Shown piece by piece: positions 1-6,550 of a DNA stretch of 17,510 nt. Position 1 is the first letter of the stretch. Every line of letters begins with the position of its first letter. A program made the position numbers and the translations under genes. The notes below the pieces were generated by a model, which searched no databases, was not told the DNA's origin, and was given only the letters and a program-made list of their open reading frames with translations. The stretch is from an uncultured Clostridia bacterium (GTDB lineage Bacteria > Bacillota > Clostridia > Christensenellales > Aristaeellaceae): positions 1 to 17,510 of the forward strand of contig CAKUKP010000068.1 in the NCBI GenBank assembly GCA_934663625.1, read 5' to 3'.

Positions 1-757
1 GTGCATTGATCAATGAAAGCGGCGCGGCAAAGGAATCCACGAAGGAGGACATATCGCTCTTCGCCATCAGGCACACATCCGCCGTGGAATGCAGCGGTGA
101 AAGCGGGCCATCTGTAATCGCGATCAGGGAAGCGCCCTGCTGACGCGCAAAGCCCATCGCTTCGATGGAACGGGACGTATAGCGCGGGAAGGAAATGCCG
201 ATCAGCAGATCGCCCTCCCCGATGCGGGAAAGCTGTTCAAATACATCGCTCACGCCGGAGGTGACCACGCGCACGTTCGGGAAAATAAACTTCAAATAAT
301 GCGCGAAGAATTCCGCAATCGGCGCGGATGCGCGCAGACCCATTACATAAATGGCTCGCGCCTGAATAATCATATCGATCGCCTGTTCAAAGGCGCTTAA
401 ATCAATTTCATCCAGCGTGGAACGAATATTCTGAATATCCGCCTTCAGCACCTTGTTCAAAACCTGCGAATGATCCATATCGCTGGTCATTTCAAAGCGC
501 TGGGAAGCGGTCAGGCGATGACGAATCAGCTCCTGCAGCGCCTTTTGCAGCTGCGGATAGCCGTTGTAGCCCAGCGCCGCAGCGAAGCGAACCACGGTGG
601 ATTCCGACACGCCGACATATTCGCCCAGCTTGGAGGCCGTCATAAACACCACCTTATCATAGTGGCTTACGATACATTCCGCAATGCGGCGATGGCTTTT
701 GGAAAGCTTCTTTCCACTGTGATTCAGGCGCTGAATCAGTTCCTGTGCATTGTCCAT
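1..757 (-). CDS. MurR/RpiR-family transcriptional regulator (3' end cut off by window edge)
   Basis: Reading the minus strand from 757 gives an open frame of about 252 residues that runs off the left edge, so the last few tens of residues are missing. The N-terminal ~75 residues are an RpiR-type helix-turn-helix, with KLGEYVGVSESTVVRFAAAL at the recognition helix followed by LGYNGYPQLQKAL, a hallmark of the family. The C-terminal part is a SIS sugar-phosphate binding domain (IYVMGLRASAPIAEFF, then GDLLIGISFPRYTSRSI). Members repress or activate sugar and amino-sugar genes in response to a phosphosugar. Two in-frame ATGs exist (763 and 757). GGAGAGG lies one base before the first but seven before the second, so 757 is preferred. 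The target genes cannot be seen; they may lie beyond the left edge. It is divergent from the spoIIP-like gene. Confidence 0.9.
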   Translation of the reverse strand, partial: MDNAQELIQRLNHSGKKLSKSHRRIAECIVSHYDKVVFMTASKLGEYVGVSESTVVRFAAALGYNGYPQLQKALQELIRHRLTASQRFEMTSDMDHSQVLNKVLKADIQNIRSTLDEIDLSAFEQAIDMIIQARAIYVMGLRASAPIAEFFAHYLKFIFPNVRVVTSGVSDVFEQLSRIGEGDLLIGISFPRYTSRSIEAMGFARQQGASLIAITDGPLSPLHSTADVCLMAKSDMSSFVDSFAAPLSLINA

Positions 758-790
758 GCGCATACCTCTCCGAGTAAAATATTTGAATCA

Positions 791-819
791 ATTATACCGC
801 GCAAATGTCGAATTTGCAA
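791..819 (-). promoter_or_regulatory. Promoter of the RpiR-family gene, with internal palindrome
   Basis: On the minus strand TTGCAA (819-814) is followed after 17 bases by a perfect TATAAT (796-791). This is a convincing sigma-A promoter about 35 bases upstream of the RpiR-family start. Between the two boxes lies an inverted repeat, GCAAAT-5-ATTTGC (801-817), well placed for a repressor that competes with RNA polymerase. The centre of the repeat also holds TGTCGAA (806-812), which matches the Spo0A box. That 7-mer occurs by chance about this often, so the Spo0A link is weak. Confidence 0.65.
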
Positions 820-1017
820 GCATAATACGCATCAAGTGCAAAATTTACAAATTATCCGGCGATATAACGGCTCAAATTGAACCGATTCGCACCTCATTCG
901 CCATATGGATTTATGGAGTTGGAAATATTCAAAAAAATCAGAAAAATTTCCAAAATTTGGTTCTGAAATGCGATGATTGTGCATATACTCTTTCTGCGGA
1001 GGAGGGGATGCTGGAAA

Positions 1018-1848
1018 ATGATTCGTTTCAAGGTGGTCAAGGGTTCGCATTTGCTTCTTGCTGCGGCAATCATCTTGCTGCTGGCCGTAATCGCGTACAT
1101 TGGCGTGCAGATCGCATCAACCGGTCTGCCGAGCGACGGGGCGGAGGTGGTGCAAACCACCGCCGCCATGAAAAACGGCGCGCAGATTCGCGTAATTCCC
1201 GATCCCACCGCGCCGCCGCCTTCCTCCCCGCGCGTATTGATCTATCATACGCACACGCATGAGGCCTATGCGCAGACGGAGGACGATCCCTATGAAGCCA
1301 TCGAAGCATGGCGCACCGAGGACGAAAAGCACAGCGTGGTTCGCGTAGGCGAAGCGCTTTCTGCGCTGCTGCGTGAAAAGGGCTACGATGTAACCCACGA
1401 TGTGACCGACCATGAGCAGGATGATCTCGGCACCGCCTACGTCCGTTCCAACGAAACGCTTAACGGCTATGCGGAGCCATTCGATCTCTATATCGATCTG
1501 CATCGTGATGCCTATTCCGAAGGGCTTGCCCGCAGTCTGAAAAACGGCGATACGGAATATGCGCAGATCATGCTGCTGGTCGGCCGCGGCGACGCCTACG
1601 CGGGCGATGAAGCGCCGGATTATGAAGGCAATCTGGCGTTTGCCCAACAGCTCACGCAGAACATCAACCGCAGAATCGACGGCCTTTGCAGAAACGTCAC
1701 GGTGAAAAAGGGACGTTACAACCAGCAAATCGGTACGCCCGCACTGTTGATCGAGGTGGGGCACAATCTGAACACCCTGCAGCAGGCGCTCAATTCGACC
1801 CCCGCACTGGCGGACGCGCTGGACGCAACTTACCGCGAAAATCGGTGA
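1018..1848 (+). CDS. spoIIP: SpoIIP-like N-acetylmuramoyl-L-alanine amidase (sporulation protein II P family)
   Basis: SpoIIP is a membrane-anchored cell wall hydrolase which, with SpoIID and SpoIIM, degrades septal peptidoglycan so that the mother cell can engulf the forespore. From the ATG at 1018 the protein is 276 residues: a short basic N-terminus, one hydrophobic membrane segment (about residues 10-32, LLLAAAIILLLAVIAYIGV), a Pro-rich linker (PTAPPPSSP), then the amidase core. The core has the family motifs IYHTHTHEAY, DLYIDLHRDAY and ALLIEVGHNLNTLQQA, which supply the expected metal-binding His and Glu residues. Bacillus SpoIIP is about 400 residues, so this is a compact version with a short extracellular stalk. 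An upstream in-frame ATG at 973 has no ribosome site; GGAGGAGG at 998-1005 precedes 1018. A TATACT box (984-989) may be the -10 of its promoter, with no clear -35. Next downstream is spo0A. Confidence 0.85.
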   Translation: MIRFKVVKGSHLLLAAAIILLLAVIAYIGVQIASTGLPSDGAEVVQTTAAMKNGAQIRVIPDPTAPPPSSPRVLIYHTHTHEAYAQTEDDPYEAIEAWRTEDEKHSVVRVGEALSALLREKGYDVTHDVTDHEQDDLGTAYVRSNETLNGYAEPFDLYIDLHRDAYSEGLARSLKNGDTEYAQIMLLVGRGDAYAGDEAPDYEGNLAFAQQLTQNINRRIDGLCRNVTVKKGRYNQQIGTPALLIEVGHNLNTLQQALNSTPALADALDATYRENR

Positions 1849-1870
1849 GGCAAAAAATCTTAGCGGGGAA

Positions 1871-1899
1871 TTGACAAAAGATGGCACCTATGCTATTCT
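1871..1899 (+). promoter_or_regulatory. Sigma-A promoter of spo0A
   Basis: Consensus TTGACA (1871-1876), a 17-base spacer, then TATTCT (1894-1899) preceded by TG (extended -10). It lies about 50 bases upstream of the spo0A start, so spo0A has its own vegetative promoter separate from the upstream spoIIP-like gene. A loose inverted repeat, GCACC (1884-1888) and GGTGC (1919-1923), flanks the -10 and may be a control site or nothing. Confidence 0.8.
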
Positions 1900-1950
1900 G
1901 TATATAACAGGTACCAATGGTGCATAAATAATTCTTATGGAAGTGTTTTT

Positions 1951-2685
1951 GTGGAATTACTAAGGTTAGCAATCGTTGATATGGATGAGCGAAACGTAGA
2001 TAATGCGGTTCGCTATTTCAGTTCCTGTTCCGACATCGAAGTAGTGATCCGCGAAACAGACGCTCAGGCAGCGTTGGAGGAAATGAAGCGCACGCATGTG
2101 GACGTGCTTCTGCTGGATCCCGTACTGCGCGGTATCGACGGCATCACGCTGATGCGCGAAGTTACCCGAATGAAGGATCCGCCGGTAATCATCTGCTACA
2201 CGCATTTCTATTCGCAGGTGATGATGGAATCCGCGCGCCGCAACGGCGCAGCGTATATCATGTTCAAGCCGGTGGATTACGCATCGTTGCACAGCGCGAT
2301 CATCGAATGCCATGAATCCAGCCAGCGGCTGCGCCAGATCGAGCGCGCGACGGCGGAAACGATGGTGGATGCGGTACAGCAGAGCCTGCACATTCGCAAT
2401 TTCATCATATCCGTAGGCATTCCGCCGAAGCTGATCGGCTGCGCCTATCTGACGGAGGCGGTACGGCTGGCACAGCAAGATGTTACGCTGATGCGCAATC
2501 TTTCCAAGGGGCTGTATCTGGAAATTGCGCAGAGCATGAATTCAACGCCCGTTCGCATCGAGCGAAGCATTCGCACCGCCATCAGCGCGGCTTACAACAG
2601 CGGCGCGCTGCGGTACAAAATGCCGTCCTGCCCTTCGAACAAGGAATTTATCGACTGCGTTCTGCGCGATCTGCAATCCGATTGA
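1951..2685 (+). CDS. spo0A: Spo0A, sporulation master response regulator
   Basis: Spo0A is the phosphorelay-activated transcription factor that commits cells to sporulation. The 244-residue protein has a receiver domain (about 1-120) with the phospho-acceptor Asp56 in LLLDPVL and the conserved Lys106 in MFKPVD, both close to the Bacillus positions. After a short linker the C-terminal Spo0A domain (about 140-240) matches the family: ISVGIPPKLIGCAYLTEAV, then TPVRIERSIRTAISAAY, the DNA recognition helix region. Length is slightly under the usual 260-270. The start is a GTG at 1951; the next ATG (1981) would remove Asp10, so GTG is chosen although its ribosome site (GGAAG) is weak. The acidic pocket reads V-D10-M11-D12 instead of the usual D-D pair. 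The gene has its own promoter and sits between a spoIIP-like gene and udk. Confidence 0.92.
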   Translation: MELLRLAIVDMDERNVDNAVRYFSSCSDIEVVIRETDAQAALEEMKRTHVDVLLLDPVLRGIDGITLMREVTRMKDPPVIICYTHFYSQVMMESARRNGAAYIMFKPVDYASLHSAIIECHESSQRLRQIERATAETMVDAVQQSLHIRNFIISVGIPPKLIGCAYLTEAVRLAQQDVTLMRNLSKGLYLEIAQSMNSTPVRIERSIRTAISAAYNSGALRYKMPSCPSNKEFIDCVLRDLQSD

Positions 2686-2704
2686 TATTTTCGGCTTTTC
2701 TGCA

Positions 2705-2753
2705 TTGTACTTTTGCTGCACTTATGGTATCATGATATTTATAGTATCATGAT
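2705..2753 (+). promoter_or_regulatory. Probable udk promoter with tandem repeat
   Basis: TTGTAC (2705-2710), a 17-base spacer, then TATCAT (2728-2733) with an upstream TG (extended -10). The ten-base sequence GTATCATGAT occurs twice, at 2727-2736 and 2744-2753, 17 bases apart. Each copy contains the perfect palindrome ATCATGAT. The first copy overlaps the -10 box and the second covers the start region, so the pair could be an operator, or two alternative -10 boxes. Confidence 0.55.
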
Positions 2754-2797
2754 TCGGATTACAGCAAGAATACGAAGCAATACGGGAGGCCGCGTTC

Positions 2798-3400
2798 ATG
2801 TTCATTATCGGAATTTGCGGTGCCAGCGGAAGCGGAAAATCCACCCTGGCGCAGGAATTGGAAAATAAGCTGGATTGCCGCTGTGTGATCATCAAACAGG
2901 ATTCCTATTATAAGGATCATTCCGATTTGACATTCGAGGAGCGCACGCACATCAATTACGATGAACCGGAAGCGTTCGAGCATCGGCTTCTGCGGGATGA
3001 TCTGATTCAGCTGCGCTCCGGCAAGGCGATCAAATCCAAGGATTATGATTTTGCGCGCCACATGCGCAACGATCAGGGAAACATCATTGAACCGGCGGAC
3101 ATCGTAATCGTGGAGGGCATTCATACCTTCTTCGATCCGGAGATCCGCGATCTGATGGATTTGAAAATCTATGTGCAGGTGGATATCGACGTATGCCTAC
3201 TCCGGCGCGTAAAGCGCGATATGCGCGAACGCGGCCGCGCGCTGGAAAGCATCTGCGATCAATATCTGGACACCGTAAAGCCCATGTATGAAAAATACAT
3301 TCGCGGCTACAGCGAACACGCCGATCTGATCGTGCCGCGCGGCGGCAAAAACGATAAGATCATCAATATGCTTTCCGCCTATATACGCGAAAACGTGTAA
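2798..3400 (+). CDS. udk: Uridine kinase
   Basis: Cytoplasmic nucleoside kinase of pyrimidine salvage, phosphorylating uridine (and usually cytidine) to the 5'-monophosphate with GTP or ATP. The 200-residue protein has a P-loop GASGSGKST at residues 8-16, the substrate motif DSYYKD at 35-40, NYDEPEAF at 53-60, a YDF motif near 83, the Walker-B-like VIVEGI at 103-108, and the arginine-rich lid RRVKRDMRERGR at 136-147. Length fits the family (about 205-215). GGGAGG lies eight bases before the ATG. It is a single gene with its own likely promoter. Phosphoribulokinase and pantothenate kinase share the fold, but the Udk motifs are the better match. Confidence 0.9.
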   Translation: MFIIGICGASGSGKSTLAQELENKLDCRCVIIKQDSYYKDHSDLTFEERTHINYDEPEAFEHRLLRDDLIQLRSGKAIKSKDYDFARHMRNDQGNIIEPADIVIVEGIHTFFDPEIRDLMDLKIYVQVDIDVCLLRRVKRDMRERGRALESICDQYLDTVKPMYEKYIRGYSEHADLIVPRGGKNDKIINMLSAYIRENV

Positions 3401-3431
3401 AGTATTTCTCAAAAATCGACAGGTACGTTAT

Positions 3432-3620
3432 CTCTCCTTCCGTCAGCCTTCGGCTGACACCTTCCTTTTAGCAGTCGCGTAAGGCGGCAAACCTGATGGT
3501 TTGCCGGTCGGCTTATAGCCGACTGCCGACGGCTCAATCTCCGATTGAGCCGTGGCACCGCTGCTGCCGAATCCCGGCAAAGCCGGGACTTCGGTGCGTT
3601 TCATCAGAGGAAGGCAGGAG
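3432..3620. repeat. Intergenic multi-hairpin element (REP/MITE-like)
   Basis: About 190 bases hold five perfect hairpins in a row. They are GTCAGCC/GGCTGAC (3442-3458), GGCAAACC/GGTTTGCC (3486-3505), GTCGGCT/AGCCGAC (3507-3523), an 11-bp stem ACGGCTCAATC/GATTGAGCCGT (3529-3553) and TCCCGGC/GCCGGGA (3572-3588). The last sits inside an outer stem, GCACCG (3555-3560) with CGGTGC (3592-3597). The block is bracketed by CCTTCC (3436-3441, repeated at 3460-3465) and GGAAGG (3609-3614). The symmetry means both strands could fold into a cruciform or cloverleaf. No ORF here looks real. This is probably a dispersed non-coding repeat; copy number elsewhere in the genome cannot be judged from here, and only this one copy was noticed in the window. 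Confidence 0.7.
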
Positions 3621-3688
3621 CTACGAATCATCGAGTTCGTCGCTGAATTTGATTAAACAGGCTGTTCTATGGAATGTCTTTTGCAGAC

Positions 3689-3730
3689 AAAAGCGCCTTG
3701 AAAACGCATTCGCATTTTCAAGGCGCTTTT
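3689..3730. terminator. Bidirectional intrinsic terminator
   Basis: A perfect 16-bp stem, AAAAGCGCCTTGAAAA (3689-3704) with TTTTCAAGGCGCTTTT (3715-3730), encloses a 10-base loop. U-runs follow on both strands. It lies 10 bases past the stop of the minus-strand ATPase gene and can also stop transcripts from udk. Confidence 0.9.
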
Positions 3731-3740
3731 ATATACTTTC

Positions 3741-5171
3741 TTATTCGTCTGTTCTGATTTTTGCTTTCAGATCGCGCATCCGCGCATCGGGATCGGTTTC
3801 CCGCTTCATTTTCGCATACGTATCGCCCGCGCTGCGCCGCAGTATGGACACCGCGTCGGGACAGCGCTCCAGCTCCGCGAGGAACACGCATTTTACGTGC
3901 AGATCGACAAACGCACGATCCGCAAACGAAAGCGCGTTCGTAAGCTGCAGGGCGCATTGTTCATCCGCCGCCTGCGCATCATTCAGCCCTTCCCGCGCGG
4001 CGCGCACCATTTCTTCGGGATCCCGTTTCATCAGATCGCGTATGGCGGCGATCGCAGCGCGCTCGCGCGCTTCGCCCGTTCGATCCAGCGCGCCCATCGA
4101 CAGGCGCACGTTCAGCGCGTTGATGCGCCGTTCCAAATGTTCTTCCGCGCACTTACGCAGATTCGGCTTGCCATCCTGTGCAACGCCCTCGGCAAAATAC
4201 AGGGCGGCGCGGCGCGCGTTTATCCGCTCCGTCTGCACGCGCGCGCGGCTGCACATCGCGTCCGCCAGCAGCATCGCCGCGAACAGCGCCTGCTGTACAT
4301 CGTCAAAGCGCACATCGCCGCGCACATCCGCATCGTTCAGCGCGCGATCCAATAAAAATTTTCCGCCCACCCGATCGCACATCGCGGCGTAGATGATAAA
4401 ATCATCCGCGATATCCGAAACCTGCAGATACTGGCGAATCAGCAGTCCATCGCATTCGCCCGACGCGCGCATCATATCGGATAAATCCGTCCAGCTGCGC
4501 GGCGTAACGATGCGCATATCCTCCGCGCGGCACAGATCATCGGGGCGCAGGCGCAGATAGCTGCGCACGCGCACATCCACATCGCGCGCCGCGGCGTAAT
4601 CCTGCCATGCTTCCGCATCCGGATCGATGGAAATCAGGCGCAGGCGATCCATCGTAACGAGATCGAATTCGCGCGCGGATCGATTGTACCGCTCCGGATT
4701 GCCCGCGCACACGATCACCCAGCCATCGGGCACGCGGTATTCGCCGAAGCGCTTGCGCTGCAAAAGCTCCAGCATGGCGGGCAGCAGCGTTTCCGATACG
4801 CAATTGATCTCATCCAGAAATAGAATGCCGCGATCCTGCCCCGTGCGCTCCATATGCCGGTAAACGCCCGCAATGATTTCGGACATGGTATATTCCGTTA
4901 CGGTGTATTCCCTGCCCGCAAACGTGCGCTTGGAAAGCTCCGGCAGCCCGATGGCGCTCTGCCGCGTGTGGTGCGTCATCGTATAGCTGACGATGCCCAC
5001 GCCCAGCCGCTGCGCCGCCTGATACACAATCGCCGTCTTGCCCACGCCGGGCGGGCCGTAGAGATAGATCGGCCGCTGCGATTCGATGGGAATCGCAGCC
5101 ATGCCGTCCCGCTTTTCCGTATACGCCGATACGGTTTTGATGATCTGTTCGATCGCCTGTTGAATGTTCAT
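3741..5171 (-). CDS. MoxR-type AAA+ ATPase
   Basis: A predicted ring-forming AAA+ ATPase of 476 residues that works with the VWA protein encoded just upstream. Counting from a TTG four codons further up (5183), the Walker A GPPGVGKT is at 43-50, Walker B ILFLDEIN at 120-127, sensor 1 CAGNPE around 159-164, and the arginine-finger region MDRLR at 178-182. After the AAA module there is a long helical C-terminal region without a recognised domain. The ATG at 5171 is preferred because GAGG lies six bases before it; that ribosome site overlaps the end of the VWA gene, so the two are translationally coupled. MoxR-VWA pairs act as chaperones for metal insertion or protein complex assembly. The client here is unknown; no cofactor enzyme is adjacent. 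Confidence 0.85.
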   Translation of the reverse strand: MNIQQAIEQIIKTVSAYTEKRDGMAAIPIESQRPIYLYGPPGVGKTAIVYQAAQRLGVGIVSYTMTHHTRQSAIGLPELSKRTFAGREYTVTEYTMSEIIAGVYRHMERTGQDRGILFLDEINCVSETLLPAMLELLQRKRFGEYRVPDGWVIVCAGNPERYNRSAREFDLVTMDRLRLISIDPDAEAWQDYAAARDVDVRVRSYLRLRPDDLCRAEDMRIVTPRSWTDLSDMMRASGECDGLLIRQYLQVSDIADDFIIYAAMCDRVGGKFLLDRALNDADVRGDVRFDDVQQALFAAMLLADAMCSRARVQTERINARRAALYFAEGVAQDGKPNLRKCAEEHLERRINALNVRLSMGALDRTGEARERAAIAAIRDLMKRDPEEMVRAAREGLNDAQAADEQCALQLTNALSFADRAFVDLHVKCVFLAELERCPDAVSILRRSAGDTYAKMKRETDPDARMRDLKAKIRTDE

Positions 5172-5179
5172 TGCACGCC

Positions 5180-6463
5180 TCAATATTCCATATATTCATC
5201 GCCCCGCGGCACGGGCGCATCGATCACCAGCCGCCGCACCCACGCGGGCACATCGATCGCATCGAACCGATGCTTCAGAAAAACGAACGTGATTTCAAAA
5301 TCCGGCGGCACGGACGGGAATATGCCGCGCCCATCGGAAAAAAACAGTACGCCGCGCAGCCGCCGATGCACATCCGTTTTGCGAAGCTCGGCGACGCGAT
5401 CGAACACCGGTCGGAAATCCGTTCCCCCGCCGCCCACGATCGTCAAATCGCGGATGTACTGATCGAACTGATCCATATTGGTAATCAGATCATCGCGCCG
5501 GATGCGCACATCGCATTGCAGGATGCGAAGATTGAACCTTCGGAAGAAAAGATCATGTCCGGCGATGATATCGCGGGTCAGCGACAGAAAATGCTGCGTC
5601 AGCCCGCGCACGCAGGAGCCGGACGTATCGATGGCGATCACCAGCGAATCCAGCTTTTTCTCCTCGCGGTATTCCATCGGTTCGATCAGCGGAACATTTC
5701 CGTAATGTGAAAGCCCGTAGACGTACCACGAATACTGAAACGCATCCGGATCGCTGCGCGGGTTTTCGCGCACGCACGCATACCGGTTCAGGTAGGAAAC
5801 GAAATCTGAAGCATCGGCATTTTTCAACCGCGCGCGCCACACGGAAAACGCATCGTTCGTGCCCGCTTCTTCGCGCCTTCTGTGCAGAAGGAGCGCGCTC
5901 TGTTTCTGAAAATACACCGAAGCGCTCCCCCCGCAGCCGCGGGCATGATCCGCATCCCGCGCCTGCTTCCACAGCGCGTGCGAATCCAGCGCCAGCAGAT
6001 CGCGCAGCGCATTTTCGTTCTGCGCAAAGTAAGCGTCCGCGCGCAGCTTTTCCGCCAGTGCATCCGCATCCGCTGCGCCCGCGAAGCGCCTGCGCAGTTC
6101 ATCAAAGCGCGCATCGCCGTGCATCGCGCATCGCTCCGGCGCGATATCCGAAAGAAAAAACGCCGCCAGCAGATCGCACGCCGCATCGCGCCACGGTTCG
6201 GACGCATATTTCCATATGTGCCCCAGCAGCGCGTGCGCGAGTATGTGCATCAGCGCATCCGCGATTCGTCCCTCGGATTCATGCAGCGCACCGTACACCC
6301 ATGCATCGCCGATGTGAATCGTTTCGCCGTCAAACGCGGGCGGTTCCGCATTCGGCACAATTTCGATCTTCATGCGATGCACGCTGCCCGCCAGATGCGG
6401 ATGGCGCATACAGATCGCATCCTGCGCGATGGAAACGGCCTGCGCCGCCATGCGTTCATCCAT
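5180..6463 (-). CDS. VWA-domain protein with N-terminal metallopeptidase-like region (DUF2201 type)
   Basis: Partner of the MoxR ATPase encoded immediately downstream. Using numbering from an in-frame GTG at 6472, the N-terminal region carries a His array, H76-ILA-H80-ALLG-H85, corresponding to the HExxH-type motif of these proteins but with Ile in place of the catalytic Glu. The C-terminal half is a von Willebrand A domain with an intact metal-ion-dependent adhesion site: DTSGS at 282-286, GGGGTDFRP at 347-355 and FSDGRG at 378-383. The ATG at 6463 (427 residues) is preferred since GAGG stands eight bases before it. No signal peptide or membrane segment is visible, so it is probably cytoplasmic. 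The VWA domain likely binds a client or the ATPase ring through its metal site. Confidence 0.8.
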   Translation of the reverse strand: MDERMAAQAVSIAQDAICMRHPHLAGSVHRMKIEIVPNAEPPAFDGETIHIGDAWVYGALHESEGRIADALMHILAHALLGHIWKYASEPWRDAACDLLAAFFLSDIAPERCAMHGDARFDELRRRFAGAADADALAEKLRADAYFAQNENALRDLLALDSHALWKQARDADHARGCGGSASVYFQKQSALLLHRRREEAGTNDAFSVWRARLKNADASDFVSYLNRYACVRENPRSDPDAFQYSWYVYGLSHYGNVPLIEPMEYREEKKLDSLVIAIDTSGSCVRGLTQHFLSLTRDIIAGHDLFFRRFNLRILQCDVRIRRDDLITNMDQFDQYIRDLTIVGGGGTDFRPVFDRVAELRKTDVHRRLRGVLFFSDGRGIFPSVPPDFEITFVFLKHRFDAIDVPAWVRRLVIDAPVPRGDEYMEY

Positions 6464-6489
6464 GCGCCCCACCTCGCTTTACATTTTCT

Positions 6490-6518
6490 TTGACGGAACC
6501 GCGCCGCCATGCTATACT
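6490..6518 (+). promoter_or_regulatory. Promoter of the zinc dehydrogenase gene
   Basis: TTGACG (6490-6495), a 17-base spacer, then TATACT (6513-6518) preceded by TG (extended -10). The transcript would start about 25 bases before the ATG at 6551. GGAGGG (6537-6542) is the ribosome site, and its last bases can pair in a small GGG-TTCCA-CCC hairpin (6540-6550). Confidence 0.8.
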
Positions 6519-6550
6519 TTAGATATCACAGAATACGGAGGGTTCCACCC

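Noticed and set aside
806..812. TGTCGAA as a Spo0A box controlling the RpiR-family gene or the spoIIP-like gene.
   Set aside because: A seven-base word is expected once or twice in a window this size and a second copy lies within a coding gene. It is mentioned only as part of the palindrome.
3432..3620. CRISPR array.
   Set aside because: The five hairpins differ in sequence from each other; there are no repeated identical units with regular spacers and no cas genes.
3443..3631. A 62-codon open frame on the minus strand across the hairpin element.
   Set aside because: It reads straight through the five inverted repeats, has no credible ribosome site or domain, and is best explained as a by-product of the repeat.
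5707..6522. A 271-codon plus-strand frame opposite the VWA gene.
   Set aside because: It is extremely rich in Arg, Ala, Pro and His, typical of an antisense frame of GC-rich DNA, with no recognisable motif.
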